From NCBI GenBank assembly GCA_963691815.1, contig OY829646.1:19844694-19908693 (forward strand): DNA of 64,000 nt. Direction: 5' to 3'. Origin of the DNA: Echiichthys vipera. Lineage: Eukaryota > Chordata > Actinopteri > Perciformes > Trachinidae. A program made the translations under genes and the position numbers. Of the stretch, positions 56,101 to 64,000 are shown piece after piece. The notes beneath the pieces are model-generated. The model searched no databases. It saw only the letters and a list, made by a program, of their open reading frames with translations, and was not told the origin of the DNA. The stretch's first letter is position 1. Each line of letters begins with the position of its first letter.

Positions 56101-58037
56101 AATTGATTTAAATGTGATTGGCCTTCATTCATCATTCTTAGTTTGAATTACAGGATATTAAATTGAATCCATTAATATTAAGATCATAAAGCTTTTTAGG
56201 TCGAGGACAACATGTGTTCAAAATGATGAATGAAAACTACCTTGAGTGTCGAGATCTTAAATCTTTATTCCACAGCTGATTGTGTAGATGCCCCCACACA
56301 GAAAATCCTTCATATAAAGTCATTCTGTTTAAGTTCTGCATAAAAGATAGGTATGAATGAATAAACCTCATTATCCTCTACCAGGTACATGGCCATCATC
56401 CACCCTCTGAAACCCCGCCTTTCCTCCACCTCTACAAAGGTTGTCATCGCCCTGATTTGGATTGTAGCAGTCTTACTGGCTTTCCCTCAGTGTTACTACA
56501 GCGTGACAATGTTTTACTACCCCAGAACCGTGTGCATGGTCGACTGGCCTGACGATTACGGAGGAACACATCAACTAAGGTGAGGGAACAACATTAAAAA
56601 AACACAGACGTTTACAGGTCTGTATTATAAAACAACAAGTTATCAACAAGTTACAAACATACGGCTGTATGAAGGATGCGCTTACTGTTTGAACGTGCCA
56701 ATCAGTTGCTAACAAAAAGTAATAATAATAATACACACATTTCTAAAAATCTAGGACTGAGCATACATTTATCTGAATAGTGCGGTCAGAATATATGATG
56801 TTTTGTGTCTGTACAGGATATCTGGACCAAAAACTTTTTTTTTCAAAGATTAACATCCCTTGTAACTGCAGGCTTGATTGACTTTTATAAGTGCCACACA
56901 CTGACACATTTTATAGGCTTAAGTCTTTGCTTTTAAATGTTGGTAAGGCAGTAAATGGGGTTGGTTTAGTGTTTAATGTTGGCAGAGGATATATATCAAC
57001 CCTACAAAAAAATCTGGGCTAGAAACTCCACAATATGTAAAAGTAATTAACAATTAACTTTATGCTTTCTTTGTCCTTCTGCAGTTACCAGTTTGCAGTG
57101 ATATTGCTGATCTACTTGTTCCCTCTGCTGGTGATGCTTGTAACTTACAGCTTGGTTGGCCAATCGCTGTGGGGTGGACACATCCCTGGAGAGGCGACAG
57201 AGCATTACCACAGTCAGATAACAGCCAAGAGAAAGGTCACAACTATTTTTATCCTATCATCAAAACGCTAAGTGATATTACTCTGGAATTTAAAATATGA
57301 AAATGTTGGTCGACTTTTGCTCTCTCTGGGATTTCTGATAGGTGGTGAAGATGATGGTTGTCGTGGTGGTGACCTTTGCCCTGTGCTGGTTGCCATACCA
57401 CATCTACTTCATATTGGGATCATTTAACAGAGACATTTATAAACAACACTACATTCAACAGGTTAGCAGCTGCCTTTCTGCCTGTTGTTAATTATTTTTG
57501 ATTGTTTTGTTTGTTTACTGGGCATAATGTTTCCTTTCTTTGCCAGGTGTATCTAGCCATATTCTGGTTGGCGATGAGTTCAACCATGTACAATCCCATT
57601 ATTTACTGCTGTCTAAACCAAAGGTAAATGACATATTCACACCCCCCAAACACCTAAAGTTCCAGTATCCTTAACCTCGAGGAAGGAAACCAAGTCTTCC
57701 CTCTTTCTGCAGGTTTCGCGCTGGTTTCCGTCATGCGTTTGCTTGGTGTCCCTTCATCAAGGTGACGGAGGAGGACAGGATGGAACTGCAGCACACACAC
57801 ACCTTCAGAGTCACCATGACACGCAGTCACCGCAAGGACAGTGCATACGCACACACCTCCATCAAAACAAACAACACCTTTGGCACAAACGTGGCTATCA
57901 GCACAGAGAGAGATGCTTGCATGCAGCTTAAAAAACAGACACCATCGGAAACATGCAGCACAGCCAGCTCATGTGCGGTGAAGAGACTGGACGATACAAA
58001 ATCCCCAGCTGGCAAACTCATGCAGCACACCCACTGA
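52617..58037 (+). CDS. tacr2: Tachykinin receptor 2-like GPCR (neurokinin receptor), complete gene of seven coding exons
   Basis: Seven exons (listed separately) give 432 residues from the ATG at 52617; human TACR2 is 398. It is a class A, Gq-type receptor of the plasma membrane for tachykinin peptides (family knowledge). Visible marks: sequon NET at residue 32; TM1 with GNVTVIW; Cys119 and Cys194 for the TM3-ECL2 disulfide; DRY at 143-145; CWLPYH from 274 in TM6; NPIIY at 315-319 in TM7; WCPF with a palmitoylation-type Cys after TM7; and a Ser/Thr-rich tail. Naming: position between tspan15 and hk1, and GSFNRDIY in ECL3, favour TACR2; several stretches (AVDRYMAIIHPLKPRLS, FRAGFRHAF) also resemble TACR3/TACR1, so subtype by sequence alone is less certain. 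In-frame ATGs also occur at 52509 and 52656; the latter gives a 32-residue N-terminus, as in human. AATAAA words follow at about 58044, 58202 and 58681. Confidence 0.9.
53026..53113. repeat. (ACT)n/(TAA)n compound microsatellite and LINE-type tail
   Basis: About 12 CTA units then about 17 TAA units in tacr2 intron 1. The adjoining 53131-53180 contains tctcaaagtgctttac, a LINE 3' end word on the minus strand, so the TAA run is probably its tail. Confidence 0.85.
53352..53577. repeat. (TCCTC)n microsatellite forming the 3' end of tacr2 intron 1
   Basis: Nearly pure pyrimidine, TCCTC/CTCCT units with tcttcc and cctttcc variants in a repeated higher-order pattern. It runs up to the acceptor ctctctcag. 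From 53371 to the AG there is no adenine. Confidence 0.95.
53578..53873 (+). CDS. tacr2: tacr2 exon 2 (TM1 to DRY)
   Basis: Starts VALWAIAYSLIILVSITGNV and ends at AG of the DRY arginine codon (AIAVDR). Donor AG|GTAAGA. The acceptor is ctctctcag, at the end of a TCCTC repeat. Confidence 0.95.
53874..56384. other. tacr2 intron 2 (2.5 kb)
   Basis: AT-rich. No gene, repeat or RNA recognised. Confidence 0.5.
56385..56579 (+). CDS. tacr2: tacr2 exon 3 (TM4, ECL2)
   Basis: 195 nt, identical in length to the matching mammalian exon. Encodes YMAIIHPLKPRLSSTSTKVV through CMVDWPDDYGGTHQL. Acceptor ctaccag, donor AG|GTGAGG. Confidence 0.95.
57085..57235 (+). CDS. tacr2: tacr2 exon 4 (TM5, ICL3)
   Basis: 151 nt, the mammalian length. 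Encodes YQFAVILLIYLFPLLVMLVT through HSQITAKRK. Acceptor ctgcag, donor AAAG|GTCACA (non-consensus after GT). Confidence 0.95.
57342..57461 (+). CDS. tacr2: tacr2 exon 5 (TM6, ECL3)
   Basis: 120 nt, VVKMMVVVVVTFALCWLPYH through KQHYIQQ. Donor CAG|GTTAGC. Together with exon 6 it equals one 197-nt mammalian exon. Confidence 0.93.
57547..57623 (+). CDS. tacr2: tacr2 exon 6 (TM7)
   Basis: 77 nt, VYLAIFWLAMSSTMYNPIIY then CCLNQ. Acceptor ttgccag, donor AAAG|GTAAAT. The preceding intron is only 85 bp. Confidence 0.93.
57713..58037 (+). CDS. tacr2: tacr2 exon 7 (cytoplasmic tail and stop)
   Basis: Encodes FRAGFRHAFAWCPFIKVTEE and a Ser/Thr-rich tail ending KLMQHTH, then TGA at 58035. Acceptor ctgcag. 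The tail offers many candidate kinase and arrestin sites. Confidence 0.93.
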
Positions 58038-61000
58038 CTTGTGAAATAAATCATGATGCGGACATTCTCAATGAAAAGGCAGCCAGGTTTTTCAGAGAGA
58101 GCTTGCAGACTGCCAAACAGAGTGGCGTCATTCATCAACGTGGGAAATATTTAAGAAAGGAGTTGTTCATTGGACCAATAACCTTTTTCGTTAAAGAGGA
58201 AAATAAATGAATGTATCCATCAAACAGATGGAGTTTTGCTGTTAATGTCAAAGTGTTCATATGGGCATATGTTACAAAGTTATGTATGTATAAAAACTAC
58301 ACCTGCATACTGGACAACATGTTGTTGTGTTTGCTGTTAGTGTGAAAGTCTGTAGATTAATCGTTCCGTTGTTCCGCTTCCTTCTCCCTCCATCATTGAC
58401 ATCCTTTCTCCCATCGCTGACTGCTTCTCCTTTGAAAAAAAGCTGTGAATTGTGGCTGTTTTTGTGTAACTGTTTTTGTGGTTACTGGTTTTCAACAGCA
58501 TAGGATGGATAACAGTCCACTGGCACCAGCATCAAGCCTTAATAATGTGTTTTTCTATGTTTTGTTCTTTCTTTTTATTGTTCCATCTCAAAGGGATCTA
58601 ATGTATTTATTTCTTCCCCAATCATAACACACAAACTGAGTATTGAAGTTATTAATTTGTAACTCAGTTTATCTAAAAGAAATAAAATGAAAAAGTGTTT
58701 TCAGCTTTGTCAGCTTTTAAAGGTCGCACCAGACGCAAGGCAATACAACTACTGAAGGTTAGCTCCTATAGTTGGTGTGTGTGATCGCCCATGTTGATGA
58801 CCTTATAATAACATACTTTTATGAAGTTAGAGTCTGAGTAGCTTTGCAGTATCAATTAAGGATTTGTTCATTTTGTACTTATTTGTTACTGTAATCACCA
58901 GCTACCAACAAAGTTGCAGCAGCAGTGAGGGCACCACCTCATGCATAAATACAAGAATAACATTGACAATGTTAATGTCAATATTGTACATGTAAGAAGG
59001 AAAATGAGCCTTGAATTTGCTGAATCTCCCTTATTAGTTATATGGTGAGTTATATGTATCTTGTTACTGTACAGGACTTTTCGTATTTCAGTCACAGTGT
59101 GCATTCAAAGTCAAAGCGCTGCTACTTAGAAGAATGTGATGTAAAATGTAATCTATTGAGTATATATTTATGTAAAGTATGAAGTGAAAATGTAAATATG
59201 GAACTTGGTGAGATGGTTGTACATACGTACAGTAGGATCATGATGTTGTAAATACTGTACCCTGTTAGCATTCACATTTCCGAGTGAGGAGAAACAATTT
59301 ATTTCATTGTGACACTATAACTTTTAAAATACACACAAGTGAAACATCTGTATTTGTTGTTTACATGACCTGAATTAAAGTCAATAGTATGTTTAATAAA
59401 TGTGACAGCATGTGTGTGCAATGGTCCCTCAGTTGTCCTCTACACATTGCGATAATGTTACAGATAATGGAGCTGCAGTACAGCAGGCGGGACTGGGGCT
59501 GTTGCAGATTTTGTGTTATGCTAAAGGACACTTCAGAAGGCCTGATGCTGACATAGCTTATTTTATACATTATGATTGTACATTAAATATAATATGTCCA
59601 TATTGAACAATGCTATCTGATCACACTAGCTACACCACTAAACAATGTGTACATGATTACGGGTAGGTGCAAATGCTCTGGTGCACTAAAACTTCAACAT
59701 TGGATTGACACAGGTTTTTCTTTATTCCGTGACTGATTGACAGATACAGTCTGGGTTTTGTGAACAGAAGCAAACAGTTGAAAGTCTCTGTGTGATGTGG
59801 CGCTGGTGTTCAGACTTTTCTGGAGCTTTAGGGCCTGCTGCAGAGGCTGGCCCTCTTAATCCTGGCAGTTTGAGTAGTAAGTCATTGTCATTGCCATGAT
59901 TTCTTAAAGGGGAACATCACCTAAATTAAGAATTCAAATATGTTATTTTCATAGTCTAAGAAAGTTCAATGATGTCATGGAGTATAAAGTCTGGAGCTGT
60001 TCCTTAGACAATGAATGGAGACTGAGTTAGTTTGTTTTCTTATTTTATATACCTAAATTAGTTCTAATCTACTGTAGTGTTGTCCACTGTGAAACAGAAA
60101 ATGTTCCCATATACTCAGAATATTCCCCTGGGGTGCTCTCAGTGTATCTCTCAATTCATTGTCTATGAAGCAGCTCCACACTTTGATGACAGAAATATGA
60201 GTTTTTGTGTTTACTTTATTTTTGGACCGTCTGAGACCATATGAAAAACGTATGGATTTTGAAACTAGACATAATTCCCCTGCAGGGTGGGTTAGTGCTA
60301 ACTGTGGTTAACAGAGATGGCCATAAAAGTATACTGTAGCATTTCACAGATCCAGCCTTGAAGGACTGCCAGTAACCTGTTAGCTAGGTTGTTGTTTTTT
60401 TTTTAATTAAAAAAAAAAAGGCCAGCCTCTACAATGTCTCAGAAACATAGTCTCAGAAAAATGTCACAAGTATCATTAACAGCAACAATATCCATGGATT
60501 TTATTAAAGAGAAAAATAAATATGACTTTGGATGACTTTGCGTTACTTGAATGAGTCATACAGTAGTTCACTTTAACATCATCCTGAGTCTTTTGGAGGA
60601 TATCCAGTAGAGTGAGAGAGTCCAGGGAAAAGCTTTACTTTCAAAATGTTTAAATTCCCCTTAAAGTTTCACCTACTGTAATGTTCTTCTTATACACTGT
60701 TTGGCCATCGTTGCTACACTGGCATCTGTGTTAGCACCGAATTCCTGTTTAATAGCTGTTACAAAGAAACTGGTAAGTCTCACTGTGATGACGAGGGTAG
60801 CCAGTACATCTTAAGTTACGACAACTTATCAGCAGCTGTGATTAGAAGCAACAACAGGATGTCTACTCAGTGAAACATGAGTGCTCTGTGGACATATTTT
60901 ACAGTAGAGCACATTAGAGTAGAACAGGACTGCTGTCATACATTAGACCAAAAACAAGCAAGGGACATGTCCTGCGCATCAAGCATGGTAAAAGTCTCTC

Positions 61001-61763
61001 TTTTGTCACCTTTCTGCCCTGACACTAATCCTCCACTACAGGACAGGTACCACCTGAGAGGACTTTGACCTCTTTGTGTCTCATTATTGCTACAGCAATA
61101 TTTCGCCCAATACAAAAATAAAATAAATAGCATCAATGTATGTATAACATATTTTATCATATCTTTTTAGTAAAAATATTCCCTTTCATCTCATTACACA
61201 TTTATATATTACCTCATATCCCTTTTTACGTCTTGTTGTAGAGATAGTGAGTAGCCTAAAGCAGACAGCAGACAGCTTTTATGCCCCTGCATCCACTTAA
61301 GATGCTGCAAGAATAAACATTTCTCTGCAATGTTTGGGAACTTGTCTTGAAATTGGTGTATTGTAACAGACTGCAATTGTCAGAGGAATCCTGTAGATGG
61401 CGATGATAAACAGCGTGAAAGGAGTGTGTGGAGGTTTTTTTTCCTGACCTGCACATTTTTTACAGTAGTTGAATGTGCATGTTTTATCTCTTTAGATAAA
61501 CTTAACCTCAGAAATCCCAGAAACTTTAGGAGTCTGGGTAATGTCGCAATGGTTATTAAAACATAATCTAACTACAGAGTGCCGGACTCTCTGCTACACA
61601 CAGCAAAGAAAGCTCCCTTCTTCCTTCTCTGACATGTCGACGGGCTAAAGCAGCAACACGAGTGTGATACATTGACTGGTTTGGTTAAGGAGCAAAAGAG
61701 ACAAAAGGGAAATAACAGATGGGAGGAGAGGGGGGGATAATAGCGAGGCAAAAGAGATATTTT
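58038..61763. other. tacr2 3' UTR and convergent intergenic DNA to hk1
   Basis: The 3' UTRs of tacr2 (plus) and hk1 (minus) should lie here tail to tail. The text near 59907 (aaaggggaacatcacctaaa) and the related stretch after it look like a common fish MITE. No other gene is seen. Confidence 0.45.
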
Positions 61764-61911
61764 CTATTTATTGTTCAGCTCCTGTCTCATCCGGCAGCCC
61801 ACAGCTGTGATGAGCGCTGCTCCTTTCCCACTGCCGTCCTCTGACAGCAGGAAGTTGACGTTGCACTGAGGAGCGAGTTCATTTACTGTCTTGTGCATGA
61901 TCCCGGAGAAA
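61764..61911 (-). CDS. hk1: hk1 last exon
   Basis: FSGIMHKTVNELAPQCNVNF, LLSEDGSGKGAALITAVG, CRMRQELNNK and TAG. Acceptor gtctag; one base completes the His codon begun in the previous exon. Confidence 0.94.
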
Positions 61912-63042
61912 CTAGACAGAGAAAATGGACATAGTGTTAAAAAGTTAATTGATGAGCATTGTAACAAATAGGGGAAAAGAGCCAGTTTTTATACAGAGGA
62001 TAGAGATTTGGCTCTAAAACTACAGCGAGTGACAGCAACTGTTACATGTTTGCCAAGAACCTGCACGTTCCAGAAAGTCAGTAAGAGCTGTCTGAATAAA
62101 GGGACAGACTCTTCTGGTTATGTTTATCATGCATGATATTACCAGTGATGGCAAAATGATAGGATTAGTGTATGTCATGTGGTAAAACTAAATAACTGAC
62201 ACTGGCATAAAAGAAAGGAGGTGGAGTGACAGATTTAATTTAACTTCAGGTGTCTCTCTTGTGTTGACCAACTGTCACCACAGTTACATAACTGGTTCAT
62301 AAGTAAAGTATGACTCAACATGAACTGCTCCCGATCCACTAATTTTCCCAAACATTCGTCTGCCTGCTGCTTACTGTGCCATGGATATTGCTTCTGTCTT
62401 TGTTTGTCTGTCTAACTCTTCTTGTTCTGTTGTCATATTGCCTTGCTGTTGACTGATAGCTACCTGTCCCATACTTGTGTGCTAGACTGCATGTTTTTAT
62501 GTAATGCTTGTTGTTACATGTAATGCTTGTTTCAGTTTGTAAGTAGTGGGTTGGAATGTTTGGATGTGTGCTGCTGTCTGTTTCACTTTTATTTTTAGCC
62601 CCTATCCTGTTCCCTCAGGAGGCTTTGCTTTATATTAGGCCACCACTGTGAATAAGAATTTGTTCTTAATGACTTGCCTGGTTAAATAAAAGCTGAAAAA
62701 AACAATAAGGCATAAGACATATACTTTACATGCAAGCACATGTGAACAGCAGCTCAGGACAGAACTGTTTTATGTACATGCAGTTGGAAGAAGGCACAAA
62801 AACAAATAATGTATGTATTGCCTCTTATGTGCATTTAGATGTAGCCCTACTGTAAATGCACAAACAAGAAGGCTCCACAGAGTTTGGATGTAAATTCAAT
62901 GTATATTCTTGGGAATATACAACACTGTATAACTGGAAAGATGAGAAAAACAGTCTGATACAACTAGTTTCTTGTTTTAGAACTAGACAAGCACATGAGC
63001 ACTGTCCTCTGCTGATTTTCTCCCAAATGTTTTGTGAGGCTC

Positions 63043-63082
<40 letters not shown>

Positions 63083-64000
63083 GTGTTGTCCACAATTGGT
63101 TGAGCCTGCCTGTTCACCTTTGTTTGTCTTCTGCATAGTCATTTCCACCCCGGGGATGACAAATACAGTTGTGTAATAAGGTAAACAGGTTTTGTAAATT
63201 ATACTAGAACACAGTCATTTAGACCAGAATGGCCAAGACCCATATGTTACATCCTATCGTTGTTTCTTGGTGGACAGTGAAAAGTTTTGTCTGTCACTAA
63301 TGAACTCAACTCACTGTGGATGTAGTTTGTAGAGTGTCCCGTCCACTCCTACAGTGATATTCAGATGGTCCAGTCCTCGGTTCTCTCTGATCTTATCGAC
63401 CACGGCCGCCATTCCTGCCCCACACATCTGAGCTGCACGATGTGACACTGCTCCGCATACCTGAGTAACAATGAAAACCATTATCATTATTGTAACACTT
63501 AGACTGTTCAGCTGTATCACGGTTTGTTCAGCCAGATGTATATCACTCCTCAAACATTGAAAATAAATAAAACCCAACATGTCTGTTTTTTGTATTGTCA
63601 CATATGCCTGGAAAAAAAGGTGGTGATGATAATGTATTATCACACTCTTTCACAGCGTCTACTATATATAGTAAACTTAGTTGCCAGTTTATTAAATACA
63701 TCTAGCTAAAACTATCCAATAGTTGTCCAATAAATCCTACTTTCATGAAGGTTACGATGTTCAGTTTTTGGTGAAACTGTTTTAGAAAAGTGTTGATTGA
63801 ACCCTATGGTCAGTTTAGAGCTATGCATGTGAACCTAATAAACTCAGAGTATATGCTCTCAAAACACCAACCGTAGTGAAATAAGGGTCAAGCTTATGTT
63901 TTAAAATTATATTTTAAATTTGAATAGAATGGTTTGTTATGTGGACACAGGTATCTTGCTATACCATACCTCTTTAACTATGATACTGTCATCACAGGTG
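61764..64000 (-). CDS. hk1: Hexokinase-1-like, last three exons (partial, continues beyond the window)
   Basis: Three exons at 61764-61911, 63315-63460 and 63970-64000 join in frame to TCDDSIIVKE, VCGAVSHRAAQMCGAGMAAV, VDKIRENRGL, NITVGVDGTLYKLHPHF and LSEDGSGKGAALITAVG, ending RQELNNK. This is the end of the C-terminal catalytic half of vertebrate hexokinases, which phosphorylate glucose at the first step of glycolysis. GVDGTLYKLHP and SEDGSGKGAAL belong to the nucleotide-binding part. AAVVDKIRENRGL is closer to HK1 than to HKDC1 as remembered, and the position next to tacr2 agrees with HK1. The mitochondria-binding N-terminus is outside the window. Confidence 0.9.
62610..62706 (+). mobile_element. 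LINE 3' end
   Basis: caccactgtgaataagaatt, gttcttaatgacttgcctgg and ttaaataaaagctgaaaaaa form the standard 3' tail of a widespread teleost LINE. The upstream T/G-rich 200 bp may be its 3' UTR. Confidence 0.6.
63042..63082. repeat. (CAA)n microsatellite
   Basis: About 13 CAA units in the hk1 intron. The poly-Gln open frame over it is not a gene. Confidence 0.95.
63315..63460 (-). CDS. hk1: hk1 penultimate exon
   Basis: VCGAVSHRAAQMCGAGMAAV, VDKIRENRGLDHLNITVGVD and GTLYKLHP plus CA. Acceptor actcag, donor CA|GTGAGT. Confidence 0.95.
63970..64000 (-). CDS. hk1: hk1 third-last exon (cut by window edge)
   Basis: The 31 visible bases encode TCDDSIIVKE, matching hexokinase S-T-C-D-D-S-I-x-V-K. 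Donor GAG|GTATGG. Confidence 0.88.

Larger units (their letters stand above)
61912..63314. other. hk1 last intron with LINE tail and (CAA)n
   Basis: The interval 62600-62700 contains gaataagaatttgttcttaa, tgacttgcctggttaaataa and a short A run, a very common fish LINE 3' end on the plus strand. No gene in the remainder. Confidence 0.6.

Noticed and set aside
57743..58210. Alternative frames over tacr2 exon 7
   Set aside because: Shadows of the receptor tail in other frames.
62856..63176. Frame with a 13-residue Gln run
   Set aside because: CAA microsatellite in the hk1 intron. No flanking homology and no splice context.

Overview
The window is vertebrate nuclear DNA, most likely from a percomorph-type teleost fish. 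Genes are split into many short exons with GT-AG introns. (CA)n/(GT)n microsatellites are long and dense. Fish-type transposon relics are common: hAT-like palindromic MITEs, PIF/Harbinger and Myb/SANT fragments, LINE 3' ends, and a tRNA-derived SINE. The species cannot be named from the sequence alone. No operon, CRISPR array, phage or bacterial feature is present.

Layout, left to right. (1) 691-870, minus strand: the first coding exon of a C2H2 zinc-finger type gene, running off the left edge. (2) About 0.9-22.9 kb: gene-poor DNA with microsatellites, a SINE with 13-bp target duplications, LINE scraps, Harbinger relics and an LTR-like segment. (3) 22977-48471, minus strand: a complete eight-exon tspan15 (TspanC8 tetraspanin, 299 aa); its introns carry most of the palindromic elements. 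(4) 48.5-52.5 kb: the divergent intergenic region between tspan15 and tacr2. (5) 52617-58037, plus strand: a complete tachykinin (neurokinin) receptor gene, best called tacr2, with seven coding exons. (6) 61764-64000, minus strand: the last three exons of a hexokinase gene, best called hk1, continuing beyond the right edge.

The order and orientation tspan15(-) / tacr2(+) / hk1(-) is the mirror image of the mammalian HK1-TACR2-TSPAN15 block as known from human 10q22. The tspan15/tacr2 pair is head-to-head and the tacr2/hk1 pair is tail-to-tail in both, so this is conserved vertebrate synteny. The three proteins act in unrelated pathways (ADAM10 trafficking, peptide signalling, glycolysis); the shared location is ancestral linkage, not a functional cluster.

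I found no convincing new biological system. The points most worth a second look concern splicing and structure. Two introns in tacr2 are absent from the five-exon mammalian layout. The 3' splice site of tacr2 intron 1 is embedded in about 220 nt of (TCCTC)n. The 5' splice site after tspan15 exon 7 runs straight into a (CA)n tract. Several perfect hairpins (24, 16 and 16 bp arms) lie in introns, and small non-autonomous transposons are visible with recognisable target duplications. All coordinates and splice sites were read by eye and none was checked by alignment software.
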